In this document: positions 35,341-44,162 of the stretch, in pieces
Layout of the letters: every line of letters starts with the position of its first letter
Numbering within the stretch: the first letter of the stretch is position 1
Source: Gamsiella multidivaricata
Taxonomy: Eukaryota; Mortierellomycota; Mortierellomycetes; Mortierellales; Mortierellaceae
DNA: 64,000 nt
Direction: 5' to 3'
Assembly: GCF_025024155.1 (NCBI RefSeq)
Contig: NW_026251743.1
Coordinates: 124,001-188,000 of the forward strand
Position numbers and translations under genes: made by a program
The notes under the pieces: model-generated
Databases searched by the model: none
The model's input: the letters and a program-made list of their open reading frames with translations, nothing else
Told to the model about the DNA's origin: nothing

Positions 35341-35947
35341 ACGGACCCACGGACCACTGGACACCTTTGCACTTCGTTCAGACCAATGCTGTAAATAAAA
35401 CACGAGAGCCAACTATGCAATGCTCATTTTTTGCTTCCCACAGATGTCCAGAGTAGCACCCAATAGACACAAGGTCGAAAATGAAAGGCGGAAACCCTCT
35501 CCTCGTCTCTTTTCCTTGTATAGTCTACATGGCAAAACTGCTTCGCCCACTCTTCTATTCATCCCTGCACACTGCAGATCTAAAGTCCTTTGTTCACAGT
35601 CCACTTTGTGCGCCTTGCTGAACCTGCATTTACATCTCCTATGTGCTCTAATGCAGAAACCACGAACCTTCAATGTGAATGAATTATGAAGCAGGGCTGG
35701 TGGCGATCAGCTATATCGTCTCACGGTAATGTGCAGACAACAGTAGTACAGATAACGGTATAACAGAGCACATTTCCCCTGACTTTCCATACACACTCCC
35801 GGGGCTTCTTCTCTGGTGGTGCAACAAAAAAAAGTAGCGTAGCATGGAGCTAAGAGACGCCGCCCAAATTGCTATAAAGACGCGCTCACTTCCTCCCTAT
35901 ATTCTTCAGTCAACTCCACCCACCAATAGCGAACACGCCCTTCTACT
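35341..35947. other. Intergenic region
   Basis: About 600 bp with the 3' flank of the gene at 35035 and, at its far end, the TATA-bearing promoter of the decayed secreted-protein gene. Open frames at 35413-35689 on both strands lack motifs. Confidence 0.35.
35873..35885 (+). promoter_or_regulatory. TATA box of the decayed secreted-protein copy
   Basis: CTATAAAGACGCGC, 75 bp before the ATG at 35948. The intact relative has CTATAAAAACGCGCC 88 bp before its ATG, so the core promoter is shared. Confidence 0.6.
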
Positions 35948-36230
35948 ATGCGCAAGTCGTTCTTCTCGATTTCTTCGTCACAGCCACCTATACCGCTGGC
36001 ATTCATCCCGAGCAAACATCCTCTGTCCATACCGCGGGAACTAAACTATGTGCCCCCTCCTGCAACAAGTGCCTCCCGACACCACGTGCAGCAACGGGCT
36101 TCCGGCTTGCAGGCATAAGAGTTGTCCATACGACTACACGTTCTGCGGTCCTTCCAAGAAGGCTGCCACTGCCCCTCCTGTTCGTCATCCCGGGGCCAAG
36201 CTTGACATTGTTGCAGGTGACAGGAGTTGA
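35948..36230 (+). pseudogene. Decayed copy of the small secreted Cys-rich protein gene
   Basis: The ATG starts MRKSF like the intact gene at 37591, and the preceding 5' leader is also similar (CCTTCTA before the ATG). The frame then degenerates. The stretch resembling a secretory core (FFVTATYTAG) and a first Cys group (CAPSCNKC) lie in a second frame. A further Cys-rich part (CSNGLPACRHKSCPYDYTFC) lies in a third. At least two frameshifts are therefore needed to explain it. An intron could in principle account for one of them, but I see no good donor/acceptor pair. It lies about 1.6 kb from the intact copy in the same orientation. Confidence 0.5.
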
Positions 36231-37502
36231 AGGGAGCCACGCATCCAAATGAACCTTCATCGTGAGGAATTCAGAAACACAGAGTAACGAGATAGAGGGA
36301 ATCGATAATAGAAACTTCAAAAACAATCCAGAGGTAAATAAAGGCCCAACGGAGGCCAAGTGAAACCATGGAAAGTGTAGGACGAAATGAGTTGTGAAGT
36401 GCTTCCTATAAGAAGAAGGCAAGCACTAGAAAATCTAGAAAGTAAAGCTCAGGTACGGCCTTCTATTGATCTACGCAGAATAGGTCCTCGTTCGAAGTGG
36501 CCTAAAGGGTTCGACAAGGAGCATAAGTAACAAAGAAAAAAAAAAAAAAGCATTGTCCATAAAGAGGACACAGGAATCGTTGCCGGTCGGTGGTTCATCG
36601 TCGCCACTATTCCTCCAAATAGGCACGCCCTGAGTGTGTTGCTCAATCTCGCTGGCACCCGGTGTAAAAATATGCCTCTAATTCACGAGGAAATGGACTA
36701 TCCATTGCCTTACACGAGCTTGTGCGATTAAGATGCTAGAGATGGTCTTGAGCCTGCATAGAGTGCTTTCCTGCCCACCCACGCTGATGGCTCGACCTGC
36801 CGTCTCTTCTGCATCTTTGCCAAACCTATACTACCAGCAAGTGCCTACTTATGATAGATGTTTATTTCTGGGATAAATGTGAAGCATGCGTATTTGTCTT
36901 ATGCATTGTAACTTGTCGGCGAAACACCACATAAAGAGCTGCAGGTTCCTCTCTATGTCTTTCGGTCTTCATAATAAAGATCTGCATGCGTACTCAATCC
37001 CGTTTAGTCCCTCACCTTCGGCTTGTTCTATAGAAGCACTTAAGAAACCCTTTCGCCAATCGCCTGCGAGTTTTCGTATATCTCTCTAATTATGGAGCGA
37101 CAATAATAAGCGTCATGACCCGGGCTTTACTTCAGCGACCTCAATGGCGGGACAACATTTCGTTAGAAAAGCTTCAGCCCAAGAACCGGCATATTATGCA
37201 TGCTCATCCTCGTGTATAGACGGGACTTGGCCCAGCAATTAGGACGACCCATCCAACCAGAAAAACGCCGCATGCTGATCTGTCCTCGTCGTGCACGGAC
37301 AGTAATTGGCTCCACGCGCACACACCAGAAATCTTAATCAAGCGAGCAGCCTTCTCAGGCTCCTCGAAGAATCCCTCGTTGCAAAATGACGAATGTCCGA
37401 GGGTGACAGGATCCGGTAGTCTAGTTTAGACCTCATCCAGGGCCTCGACGTTTTTTCCTCGGTACGTTCCCGTTCCAGAGTTGAATCCGAACCACTTCTT
37501 TC
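36231..37502. other. Intergenic region
   Basis: About 1.27 kb with no recognised gene. It includes an A tract at about 36534-36549 and the upstream part of the secreted-protein promoter. Open frames are short and motif-free. Confidence 0.35.
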
Positions 37503-37516
37503 TATAAAAACGCGCC
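37503..37516 (+). promoter_or_regulatory. TATA box of the secreted-protein gene
   Basis: TATAAAAACGCGCC, 88 bp upstream of the ATG at 37591. It matches the core promoter of the decayed relative at 35873. Confidence 0.65.
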
Positions 37517-37590
37517 TTCATCCCACCTCCTTTTTTTCAGTTTTTATCAGCGACTACTTTACAGCCCAAACCCCGAACCAACCTTCTATC

Positions 37591-37848
37591 ATGCGCAAGT
37601 CCTTCTCTATCTTCCTCCTCATCTTTCTCAGTCTCTTGGCCGCGACCACCTATGCTGTCGCGGCGCCCCAGAATGACACCGAACAAGTCGAGGAACCCGA
37701 CGAGAGCTCCTCGGAAGCGACTCGATGTGTTCGCCGCTGCTACCAGTGCCCCCGCAGATCTCGCTGCCGAAGGGCTCCGGAGATCTGCCGCCATTTTGGC
37801 TACGGCCGCGGTTACCAGTATGCCTGCTTCTGGGATTATCGCCACTAA
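37591..37848 (+). CDS. Small secreted cysteine-rich protein
   Basis: Single-exon 85-aa protein. The N-terminus is a classic secretion signal: MRKSFSIFLLIFLSLLAATT, with cleavage likely after the Ala-rich AVAA at about 28. A short acidic propeptide-like stretch follows (NDTEQVEEPDESSSEATR). The mature part is basic and has six Cys (CVRRC, CPRRSRC, C, C) plus many Arg and aromatic residues, ending FWDYRH. The layout is that of a small secreted effector-like or antimicrobial-like peptide, possibly processed after the acidic block. I recognise no named family, and function is not known. A strong TATA box lies 88 bp upstream. A decayed relative lies at 35948. Confidence 0.75.
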   Translation: MRKSFSIFLLIFLSLLAATTYAVAAPQNDTEQVEEPDESSSEATRCVRRCYQCPRRSRCRRAPEICRHFGYGRGYQYACFWDYRH

Positions 37849-37965
37849 ACGTCCTAAGGTCGCCTCTTCAAGCCCGCGTGAGCAGAGTTTTCACACACAC
37901 ACAGAGACCCTCGCGCCATCTAGATACGATTTAGCGCGTCAACTTTGTCCATATACGATTCTGTA

Positions 37966-39340
37966 CAGTTGAACCTCCATAGTTCCATAGTTTGCATCAT
38001 TATGGAGGGACAAGTCCCGTATTCAATCAAATTGAAACTGGTATTATATGTTACAATCCAAGCCCATAACAATCAACGAACATATCCATATCGTCCAGAG
38101 CAACCTGAAGGCGAGTTTTCGAGAGAATATCGTAATTGGTTTCCTGCACATCAACAGCAGCAGCCATGAACTCGTTTACAGCATCTTGAAGATATATTCT
38201 TGAGAATAGACCTCTTCTGCATAGGGGCTTGAAGGTGGTGAAGGAAACTCCTCGATGGGAACCTCCTCCTCGACCGTGCTGTTGTGGAGAGCGATTTCGA
38301 CTACCTGCACCTCTTGGTCACTAACAACTGGCTTCGGGTCTTCGTAATCCAGGTAAGATTCGTCGTCGTCCTCGCCCATGTATCGTTATCAGAGTCTTCA
38401 GAGTTGTCATCATCCACGAAACCATTCTCCTTCAGTTGCTGGAATGCTCCCTTGTATTCCTCGCGACCCATTATCTCGTGGGCGACCTCGACAATCGCTG
38501 GTGAAGGCCCTTCGCTACTGATCATGCTAAGATAGTTCAGAACGGAGAAGCCCTTGTGATCAGCGATGGTTTCTTCATTCCCTACATATCGTTCCCTGAG
38601 CTCTTCCTGAAGACGATTGACTTGATCTGCCTTTGTCTCAACTCCCAGACCTAGCAATCGAGTTTTCTGGTGCTCAGAGAGGATGAGAACTTGGACAAAG
38701 CAATTACGAATACAATCAGGAGTCACCTTCTTCCAAGAGCTGACCAGATATACCCAGAGTCTCTCATTTGAAACTGTAGCCGTGGATGATCCTTTTCGAA
38801 CGCGATAACTGCAAAGGACCTCGGCATCGATAGCCTTCGATGTCACTTGGGCCAAACCGTTCGGACGGTGCTTGACTGTAAACGTATAAAACTTTGTGAG
38901 CAAAAAATCCTTTGAGTATGCACTATCACACTGTTCAAACAATACTGCATTACTTACAAGGAACATAAAGGCTGCGTCTGTCTACACTCGCGGCATTACT
39001 GCACAACAACACCAACACCCGTGCAACCCGAGTGATCTTCTTGCCACGAATTGGGCCAGTAGTAAGAGTTGTTGAACATAGCCTTCGGAAAGAGACCTGT
39101 CTCATTGCAATTATAGACGTTATCAGGGCCAAAGTCTTTAAGCGCCATTTGGATCTGTTCGACTTGAGTCCGGTAGAGATCCATGTTGACCGATCCGCTT
39201 TCACCATGGCCGATGTAGCTCTTGAGTGTTCTCTGTTTTTTGAACTTTTGGAGCTAATTATTTGAAAAGGCAATCGGCTCTGGCTTTTGCTCAGGACGAA
39301 AGAAAATCTTTCATGAGGATCCACATCACCACAGCAGTTC
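37966..39340 (-). mobile_element. Pogo/Tigger-family DNA transposon remnant
   Basis: A minus-strand DDE transposase broken by stops and frameshifts spans about 39340-38176. The amino part reads SYIGHGESGSVN, then VYNCNETGLFPKAMFNNSYYWPNSWQ, the Tigger block around the first catalytic Asp; here the DET-like triad reads NET. The following DDE block is disrupted. The C-terminal part has LVSSWKKVTPDCIRNCF, typical of Tigger ends, followed by an acidic tail (VDDDNSEDSDNDTW). At 37966, CAGTTGAACCTCCATAG directly after a TA looks like a pogo/Tigger terminal repeat. I did not find the opposite repeat. The copy is inactive. Confidence 0.75.
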
Positions 39341-40872
39341 CTTTCAGGCGAAAGTCGCCATGTTGATGTCTATCAAAGTATATGGATTAGGGAATACGCT
39401 TTCAAAAGTGAGCAACTGCATGGGCCTTCATACCTAAGGATTCTTGTTGTTTATATCAGGTGTGAACAGCCTCTTCCACAACGGTCATTGGTCTTGGCCA
39501 GTTGTGTACAATCGTTCTTGTTGCCACAAGCGGCAGCGTCGCCACTGCTTAACGGGTCTCGCCTTCCTTTTTGATTATATCGGTGTCTGTCCTAGAATGC
39601 ATATTCAACATTTTTGAGAGAATGACTTGGAAGACATCTAGATTGTGTTCTAGCCCTGCACGGTATTGAGATGAATTGCATCTTATTATAAAGTGCATAC
39701 TTCGTTTGGGATTTGTGTGATTTAAAAGCCGAGGTGTAAGGGTCAGAGCCAAAGAGTTGTGCTGATTGATTTTTTTGGTTAGACCTTGTCAGAATATTTT
39801 GTTAAGCAAAACTTCTGTAGTTGAAAAGTTCTAGTCAGAGCGTGTTATTTGAGGACCGGAGCTGTGTGACCAGAGGGGGGTCGTTCCAGATCTTAAGGGC
39901 AGCCCAAATATTCTTGCACAGTCTGGATTCCAGAGAACCGCTCGTGTGGCACATCCTTTAAAAACTCGCACCGCCCAAACGGTGACTCTGGATCGCTGTG
40001 GAGCAGCAAGTCGTATCTCGTCTTTCTAAACTAACAAGCTAGACCCACATCAAAAACTAAAGTTCGACTTCTTCACAGGCGGCCTGGCAGACACCATACA
40101 CTAAATCAGGGGCACTGCGCTTAGTTTGATTGCCACGACAGCACATAGCAGGTGTTGCTGGATGTTGCGTTTTTTAGAAGTGCACTGAGTTCACAACCAA
40201 TACAATCCGCGCTCTGGTTCTCCGCTCTGTCGCGGACCATGGGAGTTTTTTGTGGAGACGAACTCTGGGACAGCTTTCTATTGCTGTCTACTGTTTTGAC
40301 TGCTGCAACAATGACAGACGACAACACAATCAAAAGTGTAGCCTAAGTCTATCGGACCAAGAACAACCCCCGTTCATCATCTTTAATGGTGGCCCAGTGG
40401 TGGCGTAACATAAGGTCAAGCATCGTTCACAGAAATAGTTATGGTAAGTGCGGATGGCGCAATTGTTCCTGGTGCGCCGGAGCGCGTTGGTCAATGACTG
40501 CGCTGTGTACACACCGTGCTAACGCCTAACGCCCATTCACCCTGGTTGCATTGCCATTAGCTTGGTAATAATAGCATGTGTATTGTTGTTCAAAAGATCA
40601 CAGGCACTGTGTATAAAAAAGTGGCAGCAACTGATCGATAACTGGCAACATCCCACCCCTTTCTTATTTTCGTTATCATTCTTTATTATCAAGACGCCTT
40701 TGTTCCATGCCCATGCAACAGCCTTTGCGGTCGTTGCCGTCACCTTGCTACTCATATGACGGATGGAGCTCATTCTGCAACTTGCCTGAAGACTTCGAAT
40801 TTCGCTACTGCCCTTGAGGCTAAACTGCTAGGTACCTTCATTTCCTACCTATGTATCATATTGTGCGCTCCA
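39341..40872. other. Intergenic region, possibly decayed transposon sequence
   Basis: About 1.5 kb. The part next to 39341 may be the upstream half of the Tigger element, but I cannot read it in any frame. The rest holds only short motif-free open frames. Confidence 0.3.
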
Positions 40873-42062
40873 TCAAACCATGTCCTCAGGCTGTGCATGT
40901 CCCCCGCCCACAGCCCTTAGCGGGATTGCTGAACTGGCATGGTACCTATCTTGATTCTCATTATGCGTGTGGCCATGGTAACTCTGGTCATTTCCTCGTC
41001 CGAGTACTCCCGCAGCATCTCCCCAACCAGCCTTTCTCGTAAATACAGCGCCCACCAACTCGCCACTCTCTGGAAGGTAGGGGAACGGCGCATTGCGGTT
41101 CAAAGGGATGTGGTTGTACCTCCAGTCCCAAATGGCCGCGTACGTCATGCGGTAAGATGAGAAGGCCATGACAGATCCGATCACGGCTCCGGCCACGACA
41201 TCGTACCAGTTGTGGAAATTGTCGATTGTCAGGGCGCCGCCAATCAGGACAGCTCCGAGCACAGGCGCGTATATGACAATGAGCTTCCACATGGCCGGGT
41301 GGTAGTTAGAAAAGACCTTGAGCTTCGCATTCAGGTATAGGTAGAGAAAAACGAATCCGGCGAAGGCTGCAGTCGAATGTCCACTGGGAAATGACTCGAG
41401 ACTGTCGTCGATCTGATCAATATCTCCAGTGCAGATCTCCCTTGTGAAGTAGAGCTGCTGGAATCCCTTCCTGTTATACCCGGTGTCTGTGGCCAGGCTG
41501 GTATCAGGCTTGCAGACATCGAGAAAATGAGGACGCAGCCCCCCGATGAGCCACTTAACAAAGACCTGGAAAACAGCGGCGCTGATGAGCGAGTACAATA
41601 GGCCAATGATTCCGTTGTTAACATCCCAGAAGGAGCGGACGCGAACTTGCATAATCAGGATACCCAAAATGGGTATGATGGCGGCCAGGAAGGCGGCGAG
41701 CCAAATGGGAACAATCTCTTTGCGCAAAGGGTAGGCAAACTCGGGGTAGACTACCTCGCCATCTGAGAAGGTGACGGCGAAAGATCGAGAAGGGGCAGGA
41801 TGTGCCATGTAGACCTAGAGGACGAAATATCAGTACCGGCCTTTATCTCCAAAAATCTTACTCCAACATTCCAACATTGACTTACTCCGAGGCCAACAGC
41901 ACCCATGACTGCCATGGTTAGAATATCGAGCCATGTGCATTTGAGCCACTGTCCAAACTTCGGCCGAGTCTGCATAGAGTATATATCGTGGTAGCCATTC
42001 GCGGCGGTAGTATTGTCGGCCGGCTGTGCAGTCGTGTGCGTCTTGCGAGTGAAGAACTCCAT
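40873..42062 (-). CDS. PAP2-type lipid phosphate phosphatase
   Basis: Integral membrane phosphatase of the DPP1/LPP type, which removes phosphate from phosphatidate or diacylglycerol pyrophosphate. Two exons (42062-41886, 41814-40873) join in phase to 372 aa. About six membrane spans are visible (ILTMAVMGAVGLGVYMA; IWLAAFLAAIIPILGILIM; IIGLLYSLISAAVFQVFV; FAGFVFLYLYL; LIVIYAPVLGAVLIGGAL; VVAGAVIGSVMAF). Catalytic motif 1 is KWLIGGLRP and motif 2 is FPSGHS. Motif 3 has the nucleophile His and its Asp (IDNFHNWYDV), but the usual Ser-Arg before it is absent. The N-terminus (1-40) is hydrophilic, and the C-terminal tail is His/Gly-rich and cytosolic. A TATA box lies about 140 bp upstream of the ATG. 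Confidence 0.9.
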
Positions 42063-42407
42063 GTTTGCAGGCAGAGAGGTTCCCGAACAGTTTGCGATTG
42101 CAGTGGGCGAAATGGAGCTGTTAAGAGATGCGAATGATTAGTCAAGAGGCAGTGGAGAATGAGAACAAGAGAGGGATCTTTATTTCTGGTCGGATAGGGT
42201 CTTTATACCCTGTCCTCACTGCTAGCCATATCATGTAATGATCCTTGGGCGTGATTATATCACAGGCAATGAGCAAACAACCCGAACGTTGCCCTGACAT
42301 CACATCCTGCGCTGTCCAGAGCTGTTCTCCGTAGCACGTCATCTTCAAGAGCACGGCTTAGCATACCAACCATTCTCTGTTTTTAAAAAATCAGCAGGAG
42401 CAGTATT
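42063..42407 (-). promoter_or_regulatory. Promoter and leader of the PAP2 gene
   Basis: TATAAAGAC (minus strand) lies at about 42198-42206. A leader with GAAATAAAGATCCCTCTCTTG lies at about 42165-42185. A closely similar TATA-to-leader block occurs at about 43010-43058 in front of the broken coiled-coil gene. Confidence 0.5.
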
Positions 42408-42965
42408 CTACACCGGCGGCTCTCGAACCACGCTTGTAGATACGATTGACAACACAAGCGATGAAAGGGAGGAGCTAAGATTCTCTTGAGCAGAAGTAAT
42501 TGTTGTAAGGCTGGATCTACGCGAGCTCCTTTGAAATTCTTCATCGTCAGACCTTGGAGATCTGGACTCGAAGCAAATACTTCTCCAACAGATCCTCGTA
42601 TCACTCATCAACAGCATCACGCTCTAAACGCAACGCGTCGCGTTCTGCACGCAAAACATCCTTGTCCACCAGAGCCTGAGCCAAAGCATTGTTCTCCAAC
42701 TGCAGAGTCTCTTTGCAGCTCCTCAGAGAAGCAATCTCTCCTCTCCAATGCTCGTTCTTGGCGAGCAACCCAGCATTCTCAATCTTCAGCGCATCTCGCT
42801 CCGTATTGACCAGATCAAGTTCAGAAGGAGAAGAGCGTTCCACTTGGGCACATTGACCAGATCAAGTTCGGAAGGAGAGGAGCGTTCCACTTGGGCACGT
42901 ATCTTGCGACGTCGAATATCCGATCGACAGGTATAGCACTCATCGCGCTCCACAGGTTTAGGCCT
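42408..42965 (-). pseudogene. Broken coiled-coil protein gene with a 47-bp tandem duplication
   Basis: Minus-strand coding traces in more than one frame. One part (42843-42601) is a clear heptad coiled coil (ERDALKIENAGLLAKNEHW, LQLENNALAQALVDKD). It stops at TGA and then continues in coding-like sequence (SDDEEFQRSSRRSSLTTITS) in another frame. Upstream, the frame ERDECYTCRSDIRRRKIRAQ leads into two tandem 47-bp copies (42805-42851, 42852-42898), whose length is not a multiple of three and so shifts the frame. A TATA-bearing block lies upstream at about 43040-43056. No family recognised. Confidence 0.5.
42805..42898. repeat. 47-bp tandem duplication
   Basis: Two adjacent copies, 42805-42851 and 42852-42898, starting ATTGACCAGATCAAGTTC and differing at only two positions. 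The high identity indicates a recent event. It lies inside the coiled-coil coding trace. Confidence 0.9.
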
Positions 42966-43191
42966 GCAATGTTTTACCCTTTTATCTGCTTACAGACGAT
43001 ATGTCAACGAGACAAGAGGGGGATCTTTATTTCCTGGGCAGACGGGCCCCTTATAAAGTACTACCCGTCTGCACCACGTTAAGGGTACTTGTCTCTGCTC
43101 GTACGTACTACATAGGTCAATATAGTGCACTGTGATTCGGAAAGCCTGTGTGGCACTCGTGTATCGTAACCACTTTCTATGTTAAACGCCA

Positions 43192-43800
43192 ATGACAGTT
43201 GTTCTTTCTATGTTGAACAAAAAGACAAATTGCAAAAAACATGAAAATGTTGTAACCTTTTCTCAAAGTACTGTATATTCGCCCAGCGGCCAGCAGATTG
43301 CCTCATGCAGTGACGACAAGACGGTGCGGCTGTGGGATGTGAATTCGGGTCAATGTTTGGCAGTTGTCGAAGGTTTCCATGAATCGGTCACAAGCATCGC
43401 CTGGAACACGATCTCCAACGGCCCCTATTTCGTAACCGGCTGTTCAGATATGTCTGTTCGCATGTGGCGAGTCATAGAAGTGGAAGATCACTTTCAGGTG
43501 CGTCTAAATTGGAGTTCGATACGTGGCACACTTGTTGTATCGAATGCCTCTATCCAAGACGCGCAGGGCTTGAACAGGGTAAATATGGGGCTATTAAAGC
43601 AGCGCGGCGCTGTAGGCGAGCCGATTCCACGTCCGAGTTTCCGCGAGGCCAGCAGGAAACTTATCAGCATGGCGTCCGTGGCATCTAGACTCAAGTTACC
43701 GTCAAACCACGACACAGCGGACGCCTTCCTCACCACAGATTCTCCCTCTGTGCAGTCAGCAAATCCGGTCGACTCTGCGAATGCCTCTTCGCTTGTTTGA
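43192..43800 (+). pseudogene. WD40-repeat C-terminal fragment (possible relic of a larger WD40/NACHT-type gene)
   Basis: Open frame of 202 codons. It begins with filler, then has about two WD40 repeats: VYSPSGQQIASCSDDKTVRLWDVNSGQC and VTSIAWNTISNGPYFVTGCSDMSVRMWRV. A tail follows with LLKQRGAVGEPIPRP and SRKLISMASVASRLKLPSN. Two repeats cannot form a propeller, so this is the end of a once larger gene or an isolated piece. The tail resembles, as I recall, C-termini of large WD40 STAND/NACHT proteins of Mortierella-type fungi; that needs checking. No upstream NACHT or other repeats are seen in the 1.1 kb before it. Confidence 0.6.
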
Positions 43801-44162
43801 GGTGAATACGATGCAATTACGAGTGCAGTATCTTGCTCTATAAAGCGTGCACTAATAGCCAGCGTCTTGTACATCATGTAACATAGATACCATAAATGCG
43901 GTATATTAGCCGCGTAGTAATCCGATAGTTAGTAATACTTTGAAGAGTGGTTGTGCAGTACGTAGTCAACAATAAACGGGCTGTAAATACTGAATTAAGG
44001 CGTAACGCGTAACTGTGTGGTGTTTCTTTTTACTTTTTATTAAAGACAACATCTACAAGAAAGTCTCTGCTATTGTACAAAAAAAAAAAAAAAAGAGGCG
44101 CATGCATGAGCCAAATATGTGTATGTGCGTGTATGTGCGTTTGTGTGTGCATATATGTTGTT
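43801..44162. other. Intergenic region
   Basis: About 360 bp with an A tract at about 44078-44094 and GT-rich alternating sequence at about 44115-44160. No gene recognised. Confidence 0.35.
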
